Positions 1 through 11,247 of a DNA stretch of 64,000 bases are shown here, in pieces. The position numbers and the translations under genes are program-made. Position 1 is the first letter of the stretch. Each line of letters starts with the position of its first letter. The notes beneath the pieces are model-generated. The model was not told the DNA's origin, ran no database searches, and worked only from the letters and a program-made list of their open reading frames with translations. Origin of the DNA: Perkinsus olseni (taxonomy: Eukaryota > Perkinsozoa > Perkinsida > Perkinsidae); assembly GCA_013115135.1 (NCBI GenBank), contig JABANP010000165.1, positions 1 to 64,000 of the forward strand, written 5' to 3'.

Positions 1-621
1 AATGAGCGTGTGGAGCGCAGTAAAAGAAGTCGTTGACAGGAGTGCCCAGGCTGGCTCTCTTGTCTGATCACCACTTGCGCAGTGACATACGGCCAGCTTC
101 TCCAGGAGAAGTTCTCCTTGATACCGCCGAAGAGTCCTCACACTGATTTCCGTCTCCGCAGAGACTTCCCTCATGGGGGCACCCTTGCCTGCTAGCTCAT
201 CGGCACGTTCGTTGGCATTGATGGAACTGTGCCCCGGTACCCATCGAAGGGATACCCTACCAGGGATTTCGGACAAGGACAGATAGATCTGTCTCGCCTT
301 ATCCCACCGGGCCGTGGATGCTCGGGACGACAGGATCTTGAGTACCGCCTGAGAGTCCGTGAAGATCTCCCCGGCCTCGTCACCCGCTGTCGAGACAATC
401 CAGCGGACTGCTTCCAGAACTCCTAGGAGTTCGCAATCCGTAATAGTAGCGTAGGGGAAGAGCTTCCAGAAATTGGAGTAGACCTCTCCGCCCTCACGAT
501 AAACGACCATTGCAGCGCCAGTCTTGACGTCCTTGACCACAGAGCCATCCGTGAAAATGGCGTTCTCGGTTCGGAGAGCCTCGACTGCGTAGCTTCGAAA
601 ATCGGAGGTCAGTGCTCTGAA
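1..621 (-). mobile_element. Non-LTR retrotransposon fragment: RNase H domain, runs off the window
   Basis: The minus strand is open without a stop from an in-frame TAA at 622-624 down to base 1, but it has no start codon. The translation contains a complete RNase HI core in order: TDGS (first Asp), DCELLG (Glu), FTDSQ (second Asp), then VPGHSSI and ERADELA (last Asp). This is the DEDD set that degrades RNA in RNA-DNA hybrids. RNase H followed by a short tail is typical of the C-terminal end of I-like or Tad-like non-LTR retrotransposons. No reverse transcriptase is visible upstream, so this is either a 5'-truncated copy or one exon-sized relic. The part beyond base 1 may continue the element. 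A cellular RNase H is less likely because of the SSINANERADELAGKGA style of the last motif. Confidence 0.75.
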
Positions 622-2020
622 TTATGTCGTCACACAAATCACTGATTCGAAATCAGCCACTCTTCTCTTACCTCACCTTTTGTAAACTAACTGCCTTGTC
701 AGTCATCCTATGAAACGTCCCATATGCCTGTATGTGCGTGTCGTTCGACGGCTGGTTCCGGATCAATTACGCTCTCACCGATGTGCTCATTCCTCGAAGG
801 TATTATGCACAGGTCAATACGAACTGACTATCAAAGCACCAGACGCAGAGGATTTTGACCAGCCTCTTGACTCTGAATGCTTCCCTCGGGGGTCTACTCG
901 TTATCAGCTTTTCGAGAACCAAAGAGGTCTGGGAATACACCGTTCTGGGCGTTTGGGGCATTCCGACACCGATATGAGTAGTGCACCCCTCTCGGTTCTC
1001 GGCGTTGGACTACAAACTCACACACACAGACGTACCCGTCTCCACAGTCACTTCTCCAACTTCAAGCGCGAGTGCATATGGCTCGAGTAAACCTTTAAAT
1101 CGAGGATCTGCATCCTCACTCCCTTCCAGTCCTCCATGCCTACGATTTCGCAGGATGAAAGCGAGCCCCTGGTACCAACCCGGCTTTCGGGTTGCGTTGC
1201 TGTGATGCAGCGTCACGATGACGGCGTCACCTGTGTTACCGGGAGTCCCTGACTATCCTGGGCCGCTTGAGCGCTTAACGTGCTTGCGTTGAACTGTGGG
1301 CACGCATGCGTCGCTCGGGCCGAACGCACTTTAATCCATAGTTTTTATCCGAGCTCGGAAAAGCCGCTTTTCCGAGAACTTGGACTCGGAAATCAGAGCA
1401 CTTTAATCGGCTCCTGGTGTGACATCTGTTACGCCGCGTCACCTATCCCGGGTCTATCTCAACTGATCCAGCACAACTTCGTCCAGTGGTGTAGCCCGAA
1501 GCTTTAACTCGTCCGTATCAGTGCGTGATGAGAATGAGGTGCAGACAGTTAACCACCCGGTCGGCGTAGGGTTGGCGACTTGAGACATGATGGCACCCTC
1601 CGCGCCCTCCCCATGCGGTGAAAGCCTAGTCAAACTTCCGCACATCTGAGCCAGTTCTGACTGAGGTGCGGCACATTCGTCCAACCTAGCTTGGGGATAT
1701 GGCGCTTGTGAACACAGTGCGTGCGAGCGTTTCCTCTCCCTCGACCCCCTTGCAGCGACCCTGCACTGCGTTGAGTTGCCGTCGAAGCTTTCATAACAAC
1801 CATCCGTCGTCGTAGCCGTCGCCGCTGCGAGTGGGCGAGCGCCAGTTCTGTCCCGTGGTGACGTGACACAAATCTGATGGTTTTGTTCACTACCAATCGA
1901 CGTTCATAGTCTTGGGAGTCTGAGCTAGTCGCCGGCATTAAATCGGCAAATCTCAATACCGCCCTAATGTTCGGCTCCTTCTCGATGAATTATTCCTGTA
2001 CTTCAGCTTCCGCCACCCCA
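622..2020. other. Intergenic region upstream of secreted-family copy 1
   Basis: I see no convincing gene. A short hairpin lies at 1354-1376 (10-bp arms, 3-nt loop). At 1852-1867 is a GGTGACGTGAC motif that recurs upstream of other members of the secreted family. The last 130 bp align with the 5' flank of copy 2, including the stretch around 1890-1915. An upstream ATG at 1967 is in frame with copy 1 but its equivalent in copy 2 is out of frame, so it is probably not used. Confidence 0.5.
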
Positions 2021-2812
2021 ATGATGAACTCCGTCCCGACTTGGCTCCTGTTCGCTCAAGCTCTGGTCATAAGTACGGCCCAAGATGTTGGCAGGTTTGC
2101 TTACGAGGAGTCCCTCTTCAATATGTATTACGATGTGAACGAGAACAAAGAAGTTACGTTGACGGTCGAAGTCCCCAGACCTCTGCATGGTAGAGGCGAC
2201 ATACCTATTGGCGTCGATTTCACTTGGGGGCCTTACCCCCTACGCAAAGAGGAGGGCTTCACCTACACCATCGACTTCAAGAAATCCGGGATATCACGTG
2301 ATGATTGGGACCAGTCCATCGAGACTTTTCTTCGAAACAACGGAGTACTCGAGCATGATGACACATTCAACCCGGGTGATCTGGCCACTCTTACCTACAC
2401 GGGCGGGGATGAGTTTTTCGTTAACCTCGGCGACGAAGAGATCCTCTTCTTAAGAGTGGGACGTGATTTGGTGCCGGGAGAATACGTGTACAAGGAGCCC
2501 GTGTCCCCCCGTATGAGGATAAGTTACAAGATTTTCGATAATGGAACTGGTGGTGTACTGGTCAAGTGTAGGAGGCGTAGCACTTCCCGCTTCGCTCACA
2601 TGCTTTATCGTCGCGATCGTGGTCTTCAGTACCTTCACCATGCTGTGGAGTCAGCTGGGAGAGGTACTTTGGATCAATTCGTGACCAAGTGAGGTATGTC
2701 TGCCCAGGCAAACGTGTGCTTCCCGATGACTTCTCAAGAGTAGTCGCCGCCACTGACAAGACGATTTATGTGGAGTTGGAAGGGAGGTCGTCTGGCTCTC
2801 ACTAAGGTCTAA
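2021..2812 (+). pseudogene. Secreted family, copy 1 (frameshifted near the 3' end)
   Basis: This is a member of the window's intronless secreted-protein family. It starts MMNSVPTW and has a hydrophobic signal peptide ending near TAQ, then the N-module (YDVNENKE, GPYPLRKEEGFTYTIDF, PGEYVYKEP) and the C-module (VKCRRRSTSRF). Compared with copy 2 it has lost one base at about 2679, which brings in TGA at 2690-2692, and gained one base at about 2786. The final 40 codons (homologous to the VCPGK...LALTKV end) are therefore out of frame. The 223-residue product would lack the second conserved cysteine. It is either a young pseudogene or two sequencing errors. Function is unknown. The start was chosen because every homologue starts with MM or MV at this point. 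Confidence 0.75.
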
Positions 2813-4013
2813 GCCCTCCGTGTCGTGACACATCCGACATTGTGTGATAGACTGTTGATAGTTGTTTACTTTTAGCCCGAGTACTATCGGCCGCTACTCC
2901 GGGCAATTTTTTAGCTTCAGGGTCACTCTTCTCTGCCGGAGACGAAGTGCCTGATAGCCCCAATATTTCCCCGTCGAATTTCTGTATGAAGCATGGACCG
3001 CGAATAGCCTCTCTGATCAGAGAGGCTGCGGGTACTGATTCATCAGATAGACTATGAGACTATTATTAATCTGGCATCATAGGGCTCCAGCTCCTCTGAT
3101 AGAGTGTAGCAGGCCTTGCTTTCGATGCCTTCTATCGTTCGTGGATCGTTCACGGTTCCCGAAGGCTTTTCCGCCCTTGTGCACCGGTTGTACGCATAAC
3201 GATTCATTCTCGCTCCAGTGGTTCTACTCTTGCGTTACGAAAGAGCTGCGCGTCATTGAACCAATCATGCCATACTTGTCAGCCCCCTCAGTGTTCCCAA
3301 GGCAAATTCCATCGCCACTGCAACTAGGAATGGTCTGACACACACTCAGGCACCCTAACAGGGAGGGGCATAGTTTCGAAACTCAGCGAAGCTTCTTCAT
3401 GCTGACGACTCGAAGGCGGTGCGTAACAGAGCGATTAGGAGCTTTCAAGGACAACGCCCCGGTAGAGAGTATTAGGCTGTAGCGACATGAGAGATCTCGT
3501 TAGTCTACCGAACGTGTTATGGAACAGAGTATGCAGCCTCGTGTTAGTGCGCACGGCAATCCTCATGACTGCATACGTAACGGTGTCTAAGAGCCTCGAG
3601 CCCGCATGCCTTCGTGTTGTGAACGCTGATCTGAGCAGTTCAAAGCTCAAACTTTGGGGATCTCTCGGCGTCCACACTTGAGTCGATCTCAGACTCACGG
3701 CTTCGTTTCCTACCACTCTTCTCACTACTCTCGCGAATGATCCATACAACAATGACACTACATTTACGACAGTACTATCGATCAACTGGGCGAGCCACGG
3801 ATACGGCGTAGGATAGGTCATGGCGACTCACGGCGGACTATCGCTTGCAACACTCCCCCACCGGGATCTTCCCTGCCGCAGAGGAGACCCATCATATACT
3901 CTCCGTAACACTACAGCGGTCAGCGACAGAAAATTAAGTGCGGCAGGCATCACAGCAGCCAGCCCGAAGCCCTAGGCAATGAAACGACATCGATTCGAGG
4001 ATGGTGGACCACA
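2813..4013. other. Intergenic region between copy 1 and aminopeptidase A
   Basis: No gene is supported. The region has a perfect 22-bp palindrome at 3006-3027. At about 3050-3080 it has an AGACTATTATTAAT stretch resembling the conserved 3' element downstream of other family copies. A 128-codon minus-strand open frame at 3435-3821 has no recognisable domain. Confidence 0.4.
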
Positions 4014-5972
4014 CTAGTCCAGTGCTCCTAATAACTGGGAAACAAGAGCAACGCCAAAGCCAGAGGCCCGACCCTCGAGGTTGGAGCACACCGCCGCCAT
4101 GTCAACATGTAAGAACTTAACAGAGTCACCGCCAACCGCTGCGATGAGGTTCTCGTAGATGAACGACCCAGCACAGGAGCAGCCGGCGCCGGGCGTGGGC
4201 TGAAAAAATAGATTTGCAGAGCGTCGTGTACAAAGGGAAGGCGCTGCCGAGTCGTCTACCGCTCCGGAACTCACCTGATTCTTGAGATCGGCAATGTCAC
4301 TGTGCAGTTGCGGTTTATGAACTTCTGGGCAGAACAGAACTGGGAAGACCAAGTCACCGCTCCTCCTGCCAGCCTCGAAAGCCTTCTTCTCAGTATCCGC
4401 ACAATTGCTGAAAATGGCGCCATGGGACAGGCCGGTAGCCACGCCTTGTGCATAGGTCAGCGTTGCCATATCAATGATAAGCTCTGGGTTGAGGTGTTTA
4501 GCAGCATACGCAACCCCATCCGCCAAGACCAGCCGCCCTTCACAATCCGTGTTGTTGATCTCCACTGTAAGGCCGGAGTACATCCCAATAACATCACCAT
4601 GACGATAGGAGTCAGGCCCGATAGAGTTCTCAGCAAGGCAGCCGATGAAATAAAGCGACTCGTTCACGATCGCCTTCGTTTCCACCAGAGCAGCGAACGC
4701 CCCGAGGAGCCCCGCCGAACCTGAGCGTGATGTGCGTCACCGCGGTCATGACGAAAAACTGACCTCCCATGTCGGTCTTCATTCCCATCATCCCGTCCTT
4801 CGTCTTCAGGGCCAGTCCACCAGTATCGTACACGATACCCTTACCAACCAAGACAATCGACTTACCATCTGGCTTGGCATTGGAAGCGTTCCACGAGAGG
4901 ACCACCAGCGCCGGAGGGTTCGCCGTGCCTGAACACCGCAGAGCGTGGCGGAGCATAGGCGGTGTGCTGCTGCCCACAAGCCTTCCCAACGTTCCACAGC
5001 CCGCCGAAGCCCTGTCGTTCCAACTCTTGTCCCTTGATGATCTCCAATCCGATATCCGCTCCAAAGCGATCCCGAAGACGGCCAGCGACGCCCTCGATAG
5101 CTCTGGTGTACCTTACCGGAACCGGCCTCTCCTTTGACGTCCATCCGACGGCGCGGCCACTGCGCGCCACCAGCGTGTCACTACGTGGTAGTGTTGAGTT
5201 GATTGGTCGGCATCTCGGTCAGCAATGCTGCCATCCTGATGTTGTCGACCACCAATTCGAGCTTTCCGCGTCGTCCGAGGTGCGGCGGGCGGCCTTCCGC
5301 AGACCATACCACGACACACGACTCGGAGGAGTTCTTGGCTCTCATCGCTCGTTTGGAGTTGAAATTCAACCTGTGCGCGGCTCTGCCCACCGCCATCGCC
5401 GTCACGAGTGCATCCTCGGTCGTATAGCCCCGAGCGTAGACACCAAACGGCTCATCATCCATACCAGCGAACTGTGGGAACTTCACCAGAGCCTTGGAGA
5501 CCGCATCGGGACGGGCAGAACTGTGCGGGATATAGTTCACTTCCGTCACTCTAAGCCCGTGTCTCGCTGAGGGCACTACTTATTGTTCCTAGTGGCCTCC
5601 GCGGGCACGCCCACAACCACCACTTTACGCAGCCCATCAGTCTCCCGAACGAACGCCACCGTCTGAGATGCCCTCGAAGGAGAGCCTGAATGGCAGAGGT
5701 ACCGAAAGGGTGTTCCAGACGTAACCCGTACCAGCTTCAGCTCGGACGAAGTCATTGATCTTGGCAACGACGCATTTTGGGTCGCTTGCAAACGCTGCGA
5801 GAGCGCGCATCTGGCCGACCACGAATATGGTACTCGAGGACGATAAAGTCAGCGCTTCCTCCCGGTCAAGGAATTCCAGCCGCTGACCATACTCCTTCAA
5901 CAGCAGCTGGTCCACCGGGTCGTAACGTCTCAGGCGTTTGGCAGAAGACTCACCGAGGTGCTGTCTGTCCAT
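4014..5972 (-). CDS. M17 leucyl aminopeptidase A (7 exons, 537 aa)
   Basis: Zinc-dependent aminopeptidase of family M17, releasing N-terminal residues from peptides, normally as a cytosolic hexamer. My model joins exons 5972-5732, 5685-5580, 5520-5185, 5111-4978, 4928-4764, 4720-4275 and 4199-4014. All introns are GT-AG, 43-75 bp long, and the sum is 538 codons including the stop. The catalytic motifs are intact: VGKGIVYDTGGLALK, MKTDMGG joined to SAG, and NNTDCEGRLVLADG. Exon phases match aminopeptidase B at every junction, so the two are tandem paralogues (3.1 kb apart, same strand). What looks like a frameshift after residue 80 is a 46-bp intron. The extreme N-terminus is not conserved with B. 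No signal peptide is visible. Confidence 0.9.
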
Positions 5973-6822
5973 TCAAGGGAAGGGATTGGAGGACTCCAGA
6001 GGAAAGCGGCTACGGTGATAGTCCCTCCCCCGGGGGGACGCCTAACTGCGGATGACATCCGCGGTCGTGGGATTACAGAATTCGCGACGGCCGAGTCGTC
6101 CACGTGATCAGCGGGGGATCGCGAAGCCACAATCGCTCGAAGGGAACCCCCGCCCGCCTCCGTTTCTCCCTGGGAGTATCCAACGCAAGGCACACCGCGA
6201 GCACACAAACCGGTGAGAGACACTCAAGCTTTGGTTCTATCCTCGACCTTGAGATTTACTGGGGGAAACGACAGTATGGTTGCACGAGCTATACCATCAG
6301 AACTGCCGGCAGAGATTGAGTTCGACAACCCGACGATGTATATTACGAATGGCGAGCGCCAAGTCTGTCCCGTGGTGACGTGATGCCGAAGCTTCCAGGC
6401 TGTGGTTGCAGTCTCTGGACTTCTTTTGATCCTCTTTGGCGAGGCCTCTTAGCTGTTATGGCTTCATGACTCAGCTGTGTGTGAATCGACTCCGTTCGGC
6501 GATCCACTGTGGATAATACTGGTCCCTATGCCTTTAAGTCTGTGAGAAGTAGCCAGTATTTGGCGCGCGCTGGTGGTTCAAGCATAGCTTACGTGTGCAT
6601 GCGTCATGCATAAGCGTTCACGATTTCCTTCCACAAGCCTTCTCAGGCTGTTAATTACGTACTGATCCGATTCGACGTTCATAGTGTTGGAGATGTCTGT
6701 CCGCCATCGACATTGCATGGCCAATCTCAAATTGAGATTTTCAACACCGTTCCGATGTTCGGCTCCTTCTCGACGAATAATTTCTGCACTTCAGCTTCCT
6801 CCAAGGCACTCCCGCCACCCCA
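5973..6822. other. Intergenic region between aminopeptidase A and copy 2
   Basis: This is the shared upstream region of two divergently transcribed genes. A CCGTGGTGACGTGA motif at 6369-6383 matches the one upstream of copy 1, and the segment 6660-6822 aligns with the copy 1 leader. No gene is seen. Confidence 0.5.
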
Positions 6823-7629
6823 ATGATGAACTTCGTCCCGACTTGGCTCCTGTTAGCTCAAGCTCTGGTCATAGGCACGGCCCAAGATGTTGGCACCTTC
6901 CTCCATGAGACGCCCCTCTTCAAAATGTTCTATGCTGTGAACGAGGAGCATGAAGCCACATTGACCGTCGTGGTCCCCTCAGTTTTGGTAACTAGGGGTG
7001 ACAAAACCTTCGAAGCTTATTTCAACCGCGGGCCTAACCCCCTACGTAAGGTCGAAGATTTCACCTACACCGTCGACTTCGATAGTTCCGAGTCAGCCAG
7101 TGATGATTGGCACGAGTCCCTCGAGACTTTCCTTGTAAACACCGGAGTGCTCGAGTCTGACGAGATATACTCCCCCGACGACACTCAGCCTCGGCCGCTA
7201 ACCACTCTCACCTACACGAGCGGTGATGAGTTCTCCGTCAACTTCCGCGGCGAAGAGATCCTCTTCTTGAGGCTTGGACGCAACTTGGTGCCGGGTGAAT
7301 ATGTGTACAAGGAATCTGTGGCCCCTTACCTCAGGATAAGTTACACTATACGTGTCGATAGGGTTGGTGGTGTACTGGTTGAGTGTAAGAGGCGTAGCAC
7401 TTCCCGTTTCGGCCACATGCTCGTTCGCCGCGATCGTGGTCTTCAATACATTTACCATGTTGTGGAGTCAGCTGGGAGGGGTACTTTGGATCAATTCCTT
7501 GACCAAGTGAGGTATGTCTGCCCAGGCAAACGTGTGCTTCCCGATGACTTCTCACGAGTAGTCGTCGCCACTGACAAGACGATCTACGTGGAGTTCGAAG
7601 GAGGCCGCCTGGCCCTCACTAAGGTCTAA
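6823..7629 (+). CDS. Secreted family, copy 2 (268 aa, intact reference member)
   Basis: Best example of the family. Residues 1-20 (MMNFVPTWLLLAQALVIGTA) form a signal peptide. The N-module, about residues 21-165, runs from DVGTFLHE through a YAVNEEHE-type strand, GPNPLRKVEDFTYTVDF, a DDWHESLETFL helix, TLTYTSGDEFSVNF and ends at PGEYVYKE. The C-module, about 166-268, contains YLRISYTI, VECKRRSTSRF, GRGTLDQF, VRYVCPGK and ends TIYVEFEGG..LALTKV. Two cysteines (VEC, VCP) are conserved in the complete members and could pair. There is no transmembrane segment after the signal peptide, so a secreted soluble product is predicted. I do not recognise the family and assign no function. The gene has no introns, unlike all neighbouring minus-strand genes. 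Confidence 0.85.
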   Translation: MMNFVPTWLLLAQALVIGTAQDVGTFLHETPLFKMFYAVNEEHEATLTVVVPSVLVTRGDKTFEAYFNRGPNPLRKVEDFTYTVDFDSSESASDDWHESLETFLVNTGVLESDEIYSPDDTQPRPLTTLTYTSGDEFSVNFRGEEILFLRLGRNLVPGEYVYKESVAPYLRISYTIRVDRVGGVLVECKRRSTSRFGHMLVRRDRGLQYIYHVVESAGRGTLDQFLDQVRYVCPGKRVLPDDFSRVVVATDKTIYVEFEGGRLALTKV

Positions 7630-8846
7630 GCCGTCCATGTTGTGACATGCCCGATATCAGACTATGTACAGTTGGTCAATTCTCCCCTAGGTACCACTTT
7701 CGCCCGACCGAGCAAATCTTCTGCTGACAGCTCAGACGGCTTATGTGTCTCCGCTGGGGGAGACTAGGTATTAGATGGCTCATGAAGCTACATCCACTTT
7801 TTCGGCACGCCGCTGGCACGTTGTCCTCTCCTGACGTGTGTCGGGGTGGTGCCCCATTCTTACACAGACTGTTGGATCATTATTAACGTTATCTCATAGG
7901 ATATCTAGCTGTTCGGGCACGGTGTAAAAGCCCGACCTAAGGGCTATATTATCCACTATTCTCCCTTTTCAAGCAAGGCTTCTTTAGCCTCCTACGCCCC
8001 TTTTTCCCTCCACACGGGCTCGCGCTTTTCCAGATAGTAATCGTTCATTTTTGCGTTCAGTTAGCCGTTCAGTCAAGCCTCTCAAGGGTGCCCGAGGCCG
8101 AGGGAGAGAGACGCGTTGATGATGGTAACAGCTTGGCCGAGATGAATACGATTGCCTAGCTGGTTTTCTTTCCAAAACCAAGGATCAATTATTGATCCGA
8201 GCTAAGCAAGCGCTGGTAGTCGGCACTGTGACGAGAGATGCAGCGGGGCGAGTAAAATACAATCCGTAGAGGGACTCAACACACGAAGCTGAGGCCACTT
8301 TGACACGTGGCAGCGGCACCAGCTTACCCGAGATTCGAAGATACGGCCCGACTCTTTTTCCAATTGTGCTCGACCGTCGTTCTCGCGAACCGCGGCATGG
8401 TGGCCAAATTTCGCATGTTGCATACGGACAGTAAAACCAAGTGCTGAAAACGACCTCAAGTTCAAGACGGACGTGAGCTTTGACCAATTCTCTTCAGGAA
8501 AAAAAGTTTCGCCCATTCTGACGACTCAGCCAGAATGGATCGTGGATGCCCTCCCTAACAAGAAAGCACTCGTCTCCCAATCGGGACGCTACCGACGGGA
8601 ACATCTGCGTCTCCTCTCCCGCCGACCAACAGCAACTCAACGCTTTAGCCGTACCATAACTTTCGAAACTCTCGACTCCGCAGAATGATAGTAACAATGA
8701 AGTCAATTGAGTTTCACGAGGAAGACGACGGCAGCAGTGCCACAGTAGTGTCTTTATTCCGAGATGGAAGGGGAGGGGCAGAAACGTTATCGCTACTTCG
8801 ACCCTCTGTAGGGCCGAGTAGCGTTGTAATTAAGTACGTATGAGGC
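7630..8846. other. Intergenic region between copy 2 and aminopeptidase B
   Basis: Convergent 3' ends. I see no gene or repeat that I can support; overlapping short open frames at 8185-8706 have no recognisable motif. Confidence 0.4.
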
Positions 8847-11247
8847 CTACTGAGGCAGGCAGTCGTTGAAGAGGCCGAGAAGCTGACTGATCAGACAGAC
8901 GCCGTAGCCGGTGGCCTTGTTGTCCATAAACTCGACGGGGTAGGCCATATCGACGTGAAGGTACTTGATATCTTCTGTCTTGGCCGCTGCCATCATGTTC
9001 TCGTACACGAACCAACCGGCGCACGACACTTGAGCGTTAGTTCTGTTCTTAACCTGCAGAAACGAGGAATAACCACGACGGAATCAGACGAGTAGGGGAG
9101 CCTCCCTCAACAGCGAAGGACTCATCTCCACAGGAGACGAACGAAACCTATAAGCTCCCGAGAACTACACGTCCTCATTGCCATTAATCAAGCGTCGAAA
9201 TATGAACCATCAGAAAAACCCGTGGCTCTGTCGTTGTTGGGCGGGCCTCAAACGGCAGCGAAAGACTCACCGTCACGACCAAAACGAACGAGCCCTACGG
9301 CCTCTTCCGCACTTCAAGAGCTACACGCTCGCCATGGCCATCACACAATTGACAAAATATCAAACAAAGAAATCCGTGGCAATGTCGTTGTTGCCAAGGC
9401 TCGAGTCGCCTCCCGTGATCTTACCGAATTCTTCATATCAGCGATGTCGCTTTGAAGCTCGGCTCTGTGGAACTCCGGACAGAAGATGAGGGGGTGCACC
9501 ATGTCACCGATCTTCCTACCAGCTTCCACGGCAGCCTTCTCGACCTCCTCAGAGTTGGCCATGATAGCTGCGTGGAAGTGACCAGCAGCGATACCACTAG
9601 CACCAGTAAGGGTGGCCATATCGATCAGAAACTCAGGGTTCAAGCGCTTGGCCGCATACGCAGCGCCATCGGCCATCACCAGCCGTCCCTCAGCGTCGGT
9701 GTTATTGATCTCGACGCTAAGACCCGAGTACATGGTGATGATGTCGTCCATGCGGAAGGCGTTGGGACCGATCGAGTTCTCGGCGAGGCATCCGACAAAG
9801 TACAACGGCTTGCCGAGCTTCACGTCAGACTCGACGATCGCAGCGAAAGCGCCCAACAGGCCGGCAGAACCTGCGAAGTCACATCGTCTGCGGGAGGTTC
9901 ATCGGGTTAAGGGCAATCGGGTCGTGGGCACACAGTAAAGTGACGCGCCGTAGCGCTAGTAAACGCAGCCACAAGGAATGAATTTCGGTGGACTTGTGTG
10001 CAAACGCAGTCGAGTTGGCGTAACCCTTGTAGTACCTCCCATATCTCTCTTCATCATAGACATGCCTTCCCGACTCTTCAAGGCAAGTCCACCAGTATCG
10101 TAGACGATACCCTTACCAACCAAGACAATCGACTTATCATCTGGGTTGGCATTGGAAGCGTTCCACGAGAGGACCACCAGCGCCGGAGGGTTCGCCGTGC
10201 CTGAACACCGCCATTCAGCCGACATTTCAAAATATTTCCCCTTCGTACAAGCCTTCCCCACGTTCCACAGTCCCCCGAACCCCTGCTCTTCCAGCTCGTT
10301 GCCCTTGATGACATTCATCTTCATATCACGCCCCAACGCCTTCAAGTCACCAACAAGGCGCTCCATGAAGGATACATACCTGCCGTCGTGACAGTCAGCC
10401 TCATGCTCGCCCGAGCTTCCCCCGAACTCACGTTGTAGTGTTGAGGAAGTTGGTGGGCATATCCGTCAAAGTCGCGGACATTCTCATTTTGTCCACTACC
10501 ACACCAAGCGCTTCGCATAGCTCCTTACTGGCAGGGCCCGACTCCGCCGACCACACCCCCACAGTGATCTTCGGACTCGGCATTTCGCAAGGCGCTCCTC
10601 GCTTAGTGCTCAGGTTGAACCGGAAGGCTGCGCGGCCCACGGAAATGCCGGTGACGGCTGCGTCGCGGGCTGTGTTTCCGAGTGCGAAGACGTGGACGGC
10701 GCGAATGCCAGGAGCGGTGAAATCGGGGAACTTCACTAAAGCCTTGGCCACAGCGTCGGGGCGAGCCGGACTGAGAGAATGAAGTCAAAATTGGGCAAGT
10801 CAAATCCCGCTAGCTACTACTTGTTGTGCCTCGAGGCTTCAGTAGGGATGTTGATGAGAACGAGTTTAACGAACTTGTCTTCACCGGTCAAATCAGTTTG
10901 CTTGATCATGGTCACTATTTGGGAGGGTCGGGAAACCGTGGCCGACGAGGCTGGAAAAAGATTCCGAGATCCAACGCCATCCCGAGAGTACTCTTATTAC
11001 CATCATCATGAGCAGTAACAAAATTGCTCAGTTCTTGTTTGAGAAACTCAGGGGCCGCTGCGACAAAGGCCTTCATCGCTGCCGGCTGTCCGACAACGAA
11101 GACGCTCGAAACTGCGGCTTCCTTGGGGAGGGCCACGTCGCCGGTGTAGAGAATGGCGGGCCGGTTGAGGATCATCTCCGACACCAGATCGCTCTGACGG
11201 GCGGACTTGGCAGCCGGAGGGCAGGCCTGAGCTGGTCGCTTAGACAT
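8847..11247 (-). CDS. M17 leucyl aminopeptidase B (7 exons, 554 aa)
   Basis: Paralogue of aminopeptidase A with the same seven-exon structure: 11247-11001, 10950-10821, 10770-10432, 10379-10249, 10200-10036, 9870-9425 and 9053-8847, summing to 555 codons with the stop. Introns are 48-52 bp except two expanded ones, 165 bp (10035-9871) and 371 bp (9424-9054). The metal and catalytic motifs are present: VGKGIVYDTGGLALK, MKRDMGG joined to SAG, NNTDAEGRLVMADG. The start MSKRPAQ was preferred over an in-frame upstream start at 11343 because it aligns best with gene A. The C-terminus VSCAGWFVYEN...QLLGLF is family-typical. The large introns contain no coding sequence that I recognise. Confidence 0.9.

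Noticed and set aside
710..1090. 126-codon plus-strand ORF near the left end
   Set aside because: Composition looks random, no motif, and not linked to any neighbouring gene model.
3435..3821. 128-codon minus-strand ORF downstream of copy 1
   Set aside because: No recognisable domain, no splice partners and no paralogue elsewhere in the window.
5637..5791. Apparent frameshift in aminopeptidase A after about residue 80
   Set aside because: A 46-bp GT-AG intron at 5731-5686 explains it, and aminopeptidase B has an intron in the same phase and position.
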